Source of the DNA: CAVPJC01 sp963705155
GTDB taxonomy: Bacteria; Chloroflexota; Anaerolineae; Anaerolineales; UBA4823
Direction of reading: 5' to 3'
DNA: 64,000 nucleotides
NCBI GenBank assembly: GCA_963705155.1
Contig: CAVPJC010000017.1
Location: 248,001 to 312,000, forward strand
In this document: positions 46,019 through 54,982 of the stretch, piece after piece
Position numbering within the stretch: position 1 is the first letter of the stretch
Layout: each line of letters opens with the position of its first letter
Position numbers and translations under genes: made by a program
The notes under the pieces: generated by a model
Seen by the model: only the letters and a program-made list of their open reading frames with translations
Database searches by the model: none
Told to the model about the DNA's origin: nothing

Positions 46019-47053
46019 AAATCCATGTCCTCAACCGAAGTTGTGATGTCTTTTATGTTGAATGCGCCAAAAAGGGAGGCGGGGGCATCGCGGCGGTACT
46101 CGAACTGCTCACCAAAGCGAAAGGTGCGGTAAGCTGCGCCCATGAGGCCAAATCCAATCACAAGCAGCGCCAGCCCCCCAACGAACAGAGCGCCAGGGGC
46201 ATCGCCATCCGTGTTCGCGGCGATAGCAAAAGCGGCTGCAGAGCCATCCACAGCTAAAACCGCGCCCAGGGCCATACCACCTACTAACATCGCAGCGCGG
46301 TAGAGGGTGTTTCCGGGTGCTTTGCCGTACAGCACCTCTCCGCTGAAGCCGTCCACCACCACCTGGAAGGCGCGGCCGCGGTAGAGATAACGCAGCACCC
46401 ACAGCGGGTAATAGACCAGGCCAAAACGCCTGCGGATGAAGCGAATAAAGACCTGAGCCACGCGATCCAGTGCAGAAGAGCGGCTGACGCGTGAGGTGAA
46501 ATCCTGCTCGGCGGCCGAAGCCGCATCGCTGGCCGATCCCACCGGCTCAAATACCATGCCGCTGGCGTGCAACGCCTCCGCATCCATGGGCTGCAGGGGA
46601 CGCCCGGTGAGCGAGATCGACCCCACGCCAAATTCGCCCACATCGCAGGCTGCGCCATTCCAGCTCACATCCTGATCGAACTTGATTTCGCGGGGTTTGT
46701 AATGAGTGTGCTCTCCCTGGCGGACGCGCTTTTGCCCGAAGACCCAGCCCAGCACGCGCGCCCAGGCGGCCCAGAAGGGTAAATGCGCCAGAAAAGCCTC
46801 CTCCAGCGTAGCCTGGCGGGCCGCATCGGCGGCAATGGCGGAATGACTGGAGAAAAAGCCGCGCAGCGCCTGCAGAGCCGCATCCCGGTTGACCTGCAGG
46901 GGGATCTGGTATTGCGGAAAACCACGATCGCCGCGCACCAGCGAGCGCAATTCACAATACGGACAGCTTAACGATCAGCTGCCCTTCCGGGATGGATACC
47001 ATTCCACCGCAGCGCGGGCAAGTTAAACCGTGGGTGATCTCTTTTTCACTCAT
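45997..47053 (-). CDS. Zinc-ribbon membrane protein, one frameshift
   Basis: About 351 residues. Starts MSEKEITHGLTCPRCGGMVS IPEGQ and, after a one-base change near 46970, VKCPYCELRSLVRGDRGFPQ: a complete four-Cys ribbon. The middle has two repeats of an alpha/beta type (QYQIPLQVNRDAALQALRGF...). Then FGLVYYPLWVLRYLYRGRAF and VVVDGFSGEVLYGKAPG, followed by two transmembrane helices (MLVGGMALGAVLAV and LFVGGLALLVIGFGLMGAA). Start 47053 overlaps the previous stop by four bases. Function unknown, likely membrane-bound partner of the preceding and following proteins. Confidence 0.65.
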
Positions 47054-47860
47054 ACTTTTGCCGCCACCCAGGCTGCTAGGGCAAAAAGAAGCGGGGCCGC
47101 CACCAGCCCCAAAACGCTGCAGGCCAGCATGCCAATCCCAAAACCACCTTCTCTGGACAGGATGGCCCCAATCACGGGAAAGGTCGCCAGGCATAGGAAA
47201 ACAAGCCCTGCCAGGCGCGCCCACGGTCTGGTAAGGCGCTTCGGCCTTGGCAGGATAGATATTGGCGAAGACACCCCCGGTGGCCGCCTCGACGATGGCG
47301 GTAAAACTTTTACCCTGGAAGTCGTATTTGAAAGTGTGAACCGGGACGTGCACCAGGGCGCGCTCGGCTATCTCGGCGGCGGGCACTTTTTGCGCTTCCA
47401 GCCAGCCCAGGGCTGCCTGAAGGGGAACGCTGGGATCGTGCATCTGGGCCTGCAAGGCGGGATCGTATTTGCGCAGGTCGCCAGCAGGCAGGCGCAGGCG
47501 GCGCAGCTCGCTCACCGAAGTGGCCGCGGCTGGCTGCAGGATGATCTCTTCCTGCCCGTCCGGCAGGCGGCGTTTAAAGTACCACAGGGGGAAATACTCA
47601 AACTCGCCGCCGGACAAGCTGGCCTTTTTATCCAGGTCTTTGACCGTCTGGTTGCCAGCCATCCAGCGGGCCAGGGCGCCGGCGCTTTAGCCTCATCCAG
47701 GGTGGGAGCAACATACCAGTGAAAGACGACCTGGGATTTATCCAGGTAGATGGTGGTTGTACAAAACGGGCAGGTGATAAACACCTGTCCCTGCTGCGGG
47801 GTGTATCTCGCCGCCGCATTGAGCGCAGAGAATGGCATTCGCAACCGGACTTTGCTCCAT
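47050..47860 (-). CDS. Zinc-ribbon membrane protein, several frameshifts
   Basis: Start ATG 47860 (MEQSPVANAILCAQCGGEIH). After a shift near 47790 the ribbon is completed by VFITCPFCTTTIYLDKSQVV, then another shift near 47690 leads to MAGNQTVKDLDKKASLSGGE, FEYFPLWYFKRRLPDGQEEI and VPVHTFKYDFQGKSFTAIVE AATG. After a third near 47225 two transmembrane helices follow (LAGLVFLCLATFPVIGAILS and MLACSVLGLVAAPLLFALAA). First gene of the operon; its stop overlaps the next start. Similar architecture to the next protein, so the two are likely paralogues. Confidence 0.62.
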
Positions 47861-47962
47861 ACCCGCATTATAGCAGAAAGGTAAATTGTGATACACTTCG
47901 GAAAGCCAACCGCCCCCAAATTGCATCAAAACCTGTATAATTCTCGCCCGGAGGAGCACAAC

Positions 47963-48515
47963 ATGACCACTCGATCAACCTATGCCGTTGAAATCGCCGG
48001 ATTACAGCCGCGAACTGCCCCTTTTTGAAGTGGCTCCCGGTCTGCGGATTGCCGTGTTGAACGTGTTGGGCGACACTGAACTGGTGCAGGCGTGCGCCCG
48101 CGCCCTGGCAGGTAAACTGGCGGGGATCGATTATGACATCCTGGTCACCGCCGAAGCCAAGAGCATTCCCCTGGCGTACGCCCTCTCGGTGGAAACCAAA
48201 AAACCTTACGTGGTGCTGCGCAAGGTATACAAGCCCTATATGGGGGTGGCCCTCTCCGCCGAAACGCTCTCCATCACCACCGGCGCGCCGCAAATGCTCT
48301 ATCTGGACGAGAAAGACCTTAATTTGCTAAGAAACAAAAAAGTGATTCTGCTGGATGATGTGATCAGTTCCGGCTCCACCTTGCAGGGCATGCGCCTGGT
48401 GATGGAGAAAGCCGAAGCCCAGACGGTGGCCGAGGCGGCTATCTTCACCGAGGGCGAGCGCACCCAGTGGCGGCACGTGGTTGCCCTGGGGCACCTGCCG
48501 CTGTTCACCGGCTAA
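47963..48515 (+). CDS. Phosphoribosyltransferase (adenine PRT-like), one frameshift
   Basis: A type I PRTase. The PRPP-binding loop reads VILLDDVISSGSTLQGMRLV, the canonical acidic pair and SGST turn, and ILVTAEAKSIPLAYALSVE matches the adenine-PRT group. The start ATG 47963 (MTTRSTYAVEIAGLQ) has GGAGG eight bases upstream; one extra C near 47998 shifts the frame to RELPLFEVAPGLRIAVLNVL. A start at 47982 without the shift is possible but lacks a ribosome site. Salvages purine bases, probably adenine. Its stop overlaps the convergent methyltransferase stop (CTAA). Confidence 0.82.
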
Positions 48516-49720
48516 TCCGGCAGTGGGTGGGCCACAATCACCACCGGTTTGCCCTGCAGGTGTGTCAGGAAAAGCATCTTCTCAGCCTCACCCGTGAGGC
48601 GCAGATCGTGGATCAGAGCTTCCGGCTCCAGCGGCGAGCCGCGTTTTTTGACCGTGACCCGCCCCACCCCGCGCTGGCGCAGGTAAGCACGCAGCCGTTT
48701 CAACCCATAAGGCATCCAATCTTCCACAGCCCACACCCTGGCAAACGGCGTGGGCTGAAGTTTTTCAGCGGTCATGTAAGCAATATCTGCGTCCAGTTGG
48801 GCAGCCTCCAGGCGCCTCCCCAGGTGTTGCACCAACCCGGCGCGCAGGATGGCGGGATCAGGCTCGTAAATGTAGGCTTGCGGCGGCAAAATGGGCAAAC
48901 GGTCTGGCTGAGCGGCGCTTTCAATTTCACCGGACGACAGAGTGTGCCCCCCGGGCAGCAAGGTGGCGCGCCGGTCTGCCGTGTGCAGCGGGCCAAACCA
49001 CAGCACCGCCTCCTTCAACTCCCCGCGCAGCGAGACAAATTCAACCTCAGCCGAATAACCGGCCAACTCTGCCAGTTCCACACCCGGCGAGATCTTGACG
49101 CCCAGGGCGGGAAAATCGGGCAGCCAGGTTTTCACCAGCGCCAGCGGTGGCTGGTATTCGCGCACCGAAGTGGCCCGGCGACGGTTGGCACGGCGCGCCG
49201 GGTCAAAGAATAAAGCGGCAGCCTGTGACCGCCCCGAGAGGGGCAGAGCCGGCAGGGAGAATGCCAGGTCGGCCTGCGCCAGGGATACTTTGTGATCCAG
49301 CCCCAGCGCACGCAGATTGGCGCGCGCCATGTGCAGTCGCAGGGGATCCAAATCCAGCCCCAGGACAGCCGAGGCGCCCGCCAGGGCAAAGCTGTCGCCG
49401 CCGATGGAACAGCCCAGGTCCAGCACCTGTTCAAAAGGTTGGTAACGTTCCGCGCGGTGGAGGGCCACCTCCCAGGCGGTGGACTGTTCCAGAGCTTCAC
49501 GCGTGAAATACAACTTACCCGCAAAAGGGAACTTTGAGGCGGCTTCGCCTCGCAGGATGGCAATTTCCAGGGCAGCCCGCGCCAGGACTGAGGGGTAAGA
49601 CCGGCTGAGTGCGGTAAAATGGCGCAAAAAATCGACTTCCTGCGGCTGCAGCTCCCGGGCTGCCTGGAGGATTTCCTGCCCGGCGGGGGTTAAAAGACCT
49701 TGAAAGCTGGCGAGATCCAC
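48512..49720 (-). CDS. SAM-dependent methyltransferase with THUMP-like C-terminal domain
   Basis: 402 residues, intact, GTG start. The Rossmann motif I is VLDLGCSIGGDSFALAGASA with Asp after beta 2 in GLDLDPLRL; ALFFDPARRANRRRA serves as motif IV. The C-terminal part (ARVWAVEDWMPYGLKRLRAY and GRVTVKKRGSPLEPE) is the THUMP-like region of bacterial class I methyltransferases of this group, which act on RNA or other nucleic acids in known relatives. The substrate here is not determined. It follows the FAD oxidoreductase at a four-base spacing. Confidence 0.8.
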   Translation of the reverse strand: MDLASFQGLLTPAGQEILQAARELQPQEVDFLRHFTALSRSYPSVLARAALEIAILRGEAASKFPFAGKLYFTREALEQSTAWEVALHRAERYQPFEQVLDLGCSIGGDSFALAGASAVLGLDLDPLRLHMARANLRALGLDHKVSLAQADLAFSLPALPLSGRSQAAALFFDPARRANRRRATSVREYQPPLALVKTWLPDFPALGVKISPGVELAELAGYSAEVEFVSLRGELKEAVLWFGPLHTADRRATLLPGGHTLSSGEIESAAQPDRLPILPPQAYIYEPDPAILRAGLVQHLGRRLEAAQLDADIAYMTAEKLQPTPFARVWAVEDWMPYGLKRLRAYLRQRGVGRVTVKKRGSPLEPEALIHDLRLTGEAEKMLFLTHLQGKPVVIVAHPLPD

Positions 49721-49723
49721 GTT

Positions 49724-51099
49724 TTAGTGTGTGGCAAGAATGTTGAAATTCATCCGCCCCGGCTGCCCGCCGTTTTCAAAGCCGGTCAGCCAGCATCTGG
49801 CGGGCCGCCCGCCGGCCGATTTCACGGCAAAGTTGGTGCCGCGATCCCAGGGGTACACCTGGCTCATGCTGGCAAAATACAGCCCGGGCATGGGGGTCTG
49901 GATGGCGGGGATATTGCGCGAATGGTTCACCAGCGGCACCGGCTGGGCATAGGGCGTGCGGAACAGCCAGGTCTTGCGCACCCAGTCGGGTGAGAAATCG
50001 GGGTTGAAGCGCTGGCAGAGCGGGCAGAAAGCGCTCCAGCAGCTCCTCCTGGCTGAGGCGGAAATACTCGTGATCGGGTTCCAGGTAATCGCCCATATAG
50101 ACGATGTGGTCGCCGCCGAAGTGCTCCGGCGGGACGAAATTGGTGTGCTCCACCAGCGCCAGGAAGGGGAACCCGGCCGATTTGGGCATGTTGTACCAGT
50201 AATAGCCCTGCTCGGAAAGCTGGTGCTTGAGCGCCAGCACCATCACCACCGCCCCCATGCTTTTCAGCTCCAGCAGCCCTTGCAGGTAGTCCGGCGGCAG
50301 GTCGGGCGCCAGGCGCGCCAGCAGCGCCGGCGAGGTGGTCACCAGGCACTGGTCGTAACGGCACGCGTCCCGCCGGCGGTCTCCAGAGCCAGCAGCCGCC
50401 CGTGCGGTCTGCGGCGTCAATGCGCTGCACCGGTGTGGAGAGGTGGATGGTCACCCCCATCTCGCGCAGGTGATCGGCAAAGCCGGTCGGCAAAGGCCTG
50501 GAAACCGCCCTGGAAGGTGCCCAGGCGGGTGGTGCGGGCTTTGATGCGCGCCCACATCCAGGCCATGTTCACCTGGCTGGCGTAGCGCTCGCCAAATTTG
50601 CCCACCATCAGCGGCTCCCACATCAGCTCGTAGACCCGGTCGCCGGCCCATTTGCGCATCCAGGCATCGACGGTGTGTCTTTTCCAGAGCCTGCCAGTTG
50701 TTGGTCAGCTTGCAGATACAGGCCCACCAGGCCGAAGCGCGACCTTGTTCAGCGCCCCAGCCCAGGCCGGGGAACAGAGCGCCATCTGCGGGATCGAGTC
50801 GAAGGGGTAAAATTTGCCCTGGTAGTACATCACGGTGTAGGGGCGCGGGAAGAGCACCTTGTCGCTCCAGCCCAGCTCATCGATCAGCCCCAGGATGTGC
50901 CGGTCGGTGGCAAACCAGTGGTGGTAGAACTTCTCCACCGACCAATCCCAATGCGGCTCTTTGAAACCGGAAGCCAGCCCGCCGGCATGGTCGTCGGCTT
51001 CAAAAATCGTCACCTGGTGCCCGGCGCGCGCCAGGTCGTAAGCGGCAGCCATGCCGCCGATGCCTGCGCCGAGGATGGCAATCTTGTTTCATCGCTCAC
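49724..51099 (-). CDS. FAD/NAD(P)-dependent oxidoreductase (amine-oxidase/protoporphyrinogen-oxidase type), many frameshifts
   Basis: Begins MSDE and, after a shift near 51085, KIAILGAGIGGMAAAYDLAR, the FAD dinucleotide fold (GxGxxG), then FEADDHAGGLASGFKE. Further pieces: SVEKFYHHWFATDRHILGLI, VYELMWEPLMVGKFGERYAS, LSTPVQRIDAADR, ALLARLAPDLPPDYLQGLLE, PEHFGGDHIVYMGDYLEPDH and the C-terminal FAD motif PGLYFASMSQVYPWDRGTN. At least six shifts (about 51085, 50735, 50660, 50490, 50365 and 50010) break it. The GTG start overlaps a TGA. Related enzymes desaturate porphyrins, carotenoids or UDP-sugars; substrate unknown here. Confidence 0.7.
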
Positions 51100-52105
51100 G
51101 TCTCAGCCCTCATCTGTTCGCACGTCTTCGCCCCAGTTAATGCCCTCCTTCGCGCAGGTAATAGCCGCCCAGGGCGGTGATGGGCAGCCACAGGGCCACG
51201 TGCAGCACCAGGGTATAGCCGGCGGCGATCGGCCTGGTCGACGCCATAAGCCGCCAGGACGGCGATCCCGGGCGCGTCGAAGGTGCCCACGTAACCGGGC
51301 GCGGAGGGGATGGTGGTCGCCAGGTTGACGATGCCGTTCATCAGCATCAGGGTGAAGAAGCTCACCTGGAACGGGAAGGCGTGCATCACGAACCAGTATT
51401 TGCCGGTTTCCAGCAGCCAGATGACCACCGAGGTCAGGAAGACCATCAACGCTTCGCGCGGCGAGCGCAGCGATTCCAGCCCGCCCAGGAAGCGCCCCGC
51501 CAGCCCAGGATCTTCTCCTGCAAGCGCTCCGGCACGATGCGCAGCACCAGCCGGGTGATCAGCGCAGAGGCGCGCTCCGGGAACATGGCTGCCAGCAGGA
51601 AGACCACCAGCGCGCCGATGAAAGCTGCCGCGCCCCACAGCGCCAGGCTCTGGATATTGCCCACAAAGCCCGAGTCGGCTGTCAGGCGCGCCAGCTCGGG
51701 CAGGTTGAGGAACACAAACGCCAGCATCACCACGCCGTCGAAAACGCGCTCGACGATGATGGTCGCCAGCGAGGCCGAGACGGGCACACCCTCGCGGCGC
51801 TTGAGCACCACCGCCCGCAGCACTTCGCCGGCCCGCGCCGGGTAGATGTTATTGCCCATATAGCCGATGGCCACGATGGGGAACATGGCGCGGGTGGGGA
51901 TGGCTTTTACCGGGCGCAGCAGGTAATGCCAGCGCCAGGCGCGCGCCCACACCCCCAGGAAATAAACCGCCACCCCCGGGATCAGCCACCAATAATTGGC
52001 CTGCCGCAGCGCGCCGCCCAGGTCTTGCAGGTCCAGCCCGCGCAGGGCAAAATACAAAAAAAACAGGCTGATTGCCAAACCCAGCCAGAACTGCCAGCGT
52101 TTCAT
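51096..52105 (-). CDS. LPG-synthase-TM/flippase-like integral membrane protein, frameshifted
   Basis: UPF0104-type protein with about eight transmembrane helices: FWLGLAISLFFLYFALRG, WWLIPGVAVYFLGVWARAWR, then VAIGYMGNNIYPARAGEVLR A, the family signature, and SLATIIVERVFDGVVML. Further helices continue in a second frame (shift near 51500) with LTSVVIWLLETGKYWFVMH and TTIPSAPGYVGTFDAPGIA, also family-conserved; another shift near 51230 precedes the C-terminus AGYTLVLHVALWLPITALGG YY. These proteins move or use polyprenyl-linked lipids. It heads the operon with the oxidoreductase and methyltransferase. Confidence 0.72.
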
Positions 52106-52150
52106 GGCGATCATTCTACCACTATTGGAAGGCAAGTTATAATTGCCCGC

Positions 52151-53536
52151 ATGCGCCAACGCCTTGTCTTCGTGAGCCTGCTGGCACTGATCCTCTTTCT
52201 CCTGGGCGGCATCCTGTACACCTGGGGTACACCGCGCCTGACCGCCTTCGCGCCAGGGGATGCAGCACGCAATGTGCCCGCCTCGGCCCGCCTGGAGTTG
52301 GTGTTTTCACGCCCGATGCGGGCCGATGAAGTTCGCCAGCGCTTGACCATCCAACCTGCTCCAGAAGGCGCTTACACCTGGGAAGGCAGCAAGCTGATCT
52401 TCACCCCGACCGAACCCTGGCCTTCCGGGATGACGGTCAGCATCCGTCTGCAGCCGGGAGCACGCGCCGCCGGTCTGCTGGCATTGCCCCTGGGCGAAGA
52501 ACACACCTGGACGTTCAGCGTGCGCGCCCCGCGCCTGGCTTACCTGTACCCTGCGGACGGCGCGGCTGAGCTTTACTGGATGGATCTCCAAACCGGCGAT
52601 ACCGAACAGCTCACCACCAGCGGCGGTGAGGTGATCGATTACAGCGTCGCACCCGGCGGCCTGAGCGTTTATTACACCACCAGCCGTGGAACACAGGGCA
52701 GCGCCATCCATGGACTGAATCTGTCCACCGGGCAGACGCACACTCTGGTAGACTGCCCCGCCGCGCTGTGCCGCTTCCCGCAGGCCGCGCCAGATGGCGC
52801 AGCCCTGGCTTACGAGCGCGCTCCACTGAGCGGGGTAAGCCTGCCGCAGGTGTGGCTGCTGGCGCTTTCTGAGGCGCTGACCCCCGTTGCGGAACCGGCG
52901 CTGGCGGGTGAACCGGGGCATTCCACGCAGGAGCCGCTCTGGTCTTCCAACAGTATACTGGCCTTCTATGATTTTGACCTGACCGCCTTCATCTTCCTGG
53001 ATGTGCAAACCGGCGCGAAAAAGCTGCTTTCCAGCCGCTCAGGGGTCATGGGAAGCTGGAGCCCGGACGGCGGCAGCTATGTCACCAGCGAAGTGTTCGA
53101 CGCCAACATCAGCGACCCCAGTTTTCTGCCCGACCTGAGCGCCATCCCGTCCAGCCATCTGCTGCGCTATCAGCTCGCTGATGACAGCCTGCAGGACCTG
53201 ACCCACGATGATGATATTGAAGACACATCGCCGGTTTTTGCGCCCGGCGGCAGACTGCTGGCGTTTGCCCGCCGCTACCTGGATCAGACCCGCTGGAGCT
53301 TCGGGCGGCAGTTGTGGCTGATGCAGCCAGATGGCGGCGCCGCCCGCCCGCTGACCAACAAATCCATCTACAACCACTACAACTTTGCCTGGAGCCCCGG
53401 CGGCGACCGGCTGGCCTATATGCGCTTTAACCAGAAAAACCCCACCGAGGCGCTGGAAATCTGGCTGATTAACACAGATGGCAGCGGCGCCGCCCGCCTG
53501 CTGACAGGAGGCTTTGCGCCCCAATGGATTCCCTGA
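52151..53536 (+). CDS. Exported Ig-like/TolB-type beta-propeller protein
   Basis: 461 residues. Signal anchor MRQRLVFVSLLALILFLLGG, a Big_5 (SbsA) Ig-like domain at about 30-120 (SARLELVFSRPMRADEVRQR, EGSKLIFTPTEPWPSGMTVS), then a six- or seven-bladed TolB/WD40-like propeller of PD40 repeats (YSVAPGGLSVYYTTS, GSWSPDGGSYVTSEV, PVFAPGGRLLAFARR and FAWSPGGDRLAYMRF). No frameshift. Start at 52151; upstream codons in frame belong to the divergent gene. Likely an extracytoplasmic binding or scaffolding protein. It overlaps the next gene by 13 bases. Confidence 0.82.
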   Translation: MRQRLVFVSLLALILFLLGGILYTWGTPRLTAFAPGDAARNVPASARLELVFSRPMRADEVRQRLTIQPAPEGAYTWEGSKLIFTPTEPWPSGMTVSIRLQPGARAAGLLALPLGEEHTWTFSVRAPRLAYLYPADGAAELYWMDLQTGDTEQLTTSGGEVIDYSVAPGGLSVYYTTSRGTQGSAIHGLNLSTGQTHTLVDCPAALCRFPQAAPDGAALAYERAPLSGVSLPQVWLLALSEALTPVAEPALAGEPGHSTQEPLWSSNSILAFYDFDLTAFIFLDVQTGAKKLLSSRSGVMGSWSPDGGSYVTSEVFDANISDPSFLPDLSAIPSSHLLRYQLADDSLQDLTHDDDIEDTSPVFAPGGRLLAFARRYLDQTRWSFGRQLWLMQPDGGAARPLTNKSIYNHYNFAWSPGGDRLAYMRFNQKNPTEALEIWLINTDGSGAARLLTGGFAPQWIP

Positions 53537-54045
53537 TTGCGACCGGGGAACGCGCCCCGAATTTCAGCCTGCCCGCGCCGGGTGGATCGCTGCACACTCT
53601 GGCTGACTGGCAGGGACGCATCTGTGTGCTCAACTTTTGGTCAGCGGAGTGCCCACACGCCGAGCGGGTGGATGCCCGGCTCATCTCGATGCTGCCGGGC
53701 TGGGGCGAGGCGGTGCGCCTGGTGTGTATCGCTTCCAACGCCAACGAGCCGCCCGAGCTGCTCCAGCGCATTGCAGACAGCCGCGGCCTGCCGCTGGTGC
53801 TGCTCGACACCGGAAACCGTGTGGCGGATCTGTACGGCGCGCTGACCACACCCCATGTGTTCGTCATCGATGCCGGCGGCATACTGCGTTACCAGGGGAC
53901 CTTCGACGATGTCACCTTCCGGCAGCGCACTCCAACCCGCATTTACCTGCAGGAAGCCGTGCTGGCTTTGCTGGCGGGTCGTTTGCCAGAGCCAGCGGTT
54001 ACCCCCGCTTATGGCTGCAGCATTGTGCGCGCCCACAACGCTTGA
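53524..54045 (+). CDS. Thioredoxin-fold redoxin (AhpC/TSA family)
   Basis: 173 residues; thioredoxin fold with GERAPNFSLPAPGGSLHTL, VLNFWSAECPHAERVD and a cis-Pro loop TTPHVFVIDAGGIL. The active-site region is CPHA rather than WCxxC, so only the first Cys is kept; a later Cys in YGCSIV could pair with it. Peroxiredoxin-like or TlpA-like function is possible. It lacks a signal peptide, so it is cytoplasmic unless the upstream gene supplies context. It overlaps the preceding gene by 13 bases. Confidence 0.82.
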   Translation: MDSLIATGERAPNFSLPAPGGSLHTLADWQGRICVLNFWSAECPHAERVDARLISMLPGWGEAVRLVCIASNANEPPELLQRIADSRGLPLVLLDTGNRVADLYGALTTPHVFVIDAGGILRYQGTFDDVTFRQRTPTRIYLQEAVLALLAGRLPEPAVTPAYGCSIVRAHNA

Positions 54046-54168
54046 GCTGCCTGCGGGATGGGGCTGGCGTTGTTTTCGAACTTCCACCCGATTCGCCAAT
54101 GATGTAAAAATAGAGTAGAATAGCGAAAATCCTATGGAACATGCCGATAAGGATTGAATGGATCGATC

Positions 54169-54909
54169 ATGAGTGAAAAAGAAACTGCACAAGATGTCAT
54201 AGATGCTTACCGCAAAAAACAGCAGCGCATGAAGAGCGCGCCGTGGCTTTTTGGCGCGGCAATGGTCCTGCTGGTGATTGGCGCAGCGGTGATCATCTTC
54301 TGGCTGGTTGGCCCGAACAAACCGACTTTCTCGCTCTTCGCCACCGAGACACCCACGGCGACGGTGACACCCACCTCAACATCCACGCCCACCGCCACAT
54401 CCACCGCCACACAGACCCCCACCGAGACCGCCTCGCCCACCATCACCCTGACCCCCACCAACACCGGGCCGTTTGTGTATGATGTTATTCAAGGCGATAC
54501 GCTTTTTTCCATCGCCGAAAAGTTTCAGGTGGATCTGTTTGTGCTGATTGCGATCAACAACCTGGATCCGGCTGTGCCGATCGATATCGGCGACAAGCTC
54601 ACCATCCCGGGTCCCAACACCGAGCTGCCCACCGATACCCCCATCCCGTTGAACCTGCGGCGCGGCAGCATCATCGAGTACTTGGTGAAGCCGGGCGAGA
54701 CCCTGGCCATCATCGCCGATAAGTTCAACAGCATCGTGGACGAAATCGTCAAGGAAAACGAGCTCGAGAACCCCAACGATATCCAGGCCGGCGTCAAACT
54801 GCGCATCCCGGTCAACCTGGTGACGCCGGTTCCCAGCAGCACGCCGGGGCCTTCACCCACGCCGCTGGTTAGCGCCACGGTGACAGCCACAACCACAGCC
54901 ACCCCATAA
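54169..54909 (+). CDS. Membrane-anchored protein with two LysM domains
   Basis: 246 residues: a cytoplasmic start (MSEKETAQDVIDAYRKKQQR), one transmembrane helix (LFGAAMVLLVIGAAVIIFWL), a Thr/Pro-rich stalk (about 55-100), then two LysM modules (YDVIQGDTLFSIAEKFQVDL through KLTIPG, and YLVKPGETLAIIADKFNSIV through KLRIPV) and another Thr/Pro tail. LysM binds peptidoglycan or related GlcNAc polymers; the anchor faces the wall outside. ATG 54169 is preferred to the TTG at 54154. A terminator follows. Confidence 0.9.
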   Translation: MSEKETAQDVIDAYRKKQQRMKSAPWLFGAAMVLLVIGAAVIIFWLVGPNKPTFSLFATETPTATVTPTSTSTPTATSTATQTPTETASPTITLTPTNTGPFVYDVIQGDTLFSIAEKFQVDLFVLIAINNLDPAVPIDIGDKLTIPGPNTELPTDTPIPLNLRRGSIIEYLVKPGETLAIIADKFNSIVDEIVKENELENPNDIQAGVKLRIPVNLVTPVPSSTPGPSPTPLVSATVTATTTATP

Positions 54910-54925
54910 GCCGGGACACGAACAA

Positions 54926-54956
54926 AAACAGGCGGCAAATCCGCCTGTTTTTTGTT
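54926..54956 (+). terminator. Rho-independent terminator after the LysM gene
   Basis: AAACAGGCGG (54926-54935) pairs with CCGCCTGTTT (54941-54950) around a five-base loop, followed by TTTG. The stem is ten perfect pairs. It ends the plus-strand unit that starts at 52151. Confidence 0.9.
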
Positions 54957-54982
54957 TACATCGTGCGTAAGCGGCTGCTGTG

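Noticed and set aside
54340..54460. Apparent tandem repeat of ACC/CAC-rich units
   Set aside because: It is the Thr/Pro stalk of the LysM protein; imperfect, coding, and typical of such linkers. Not a CRISPR or satellite.
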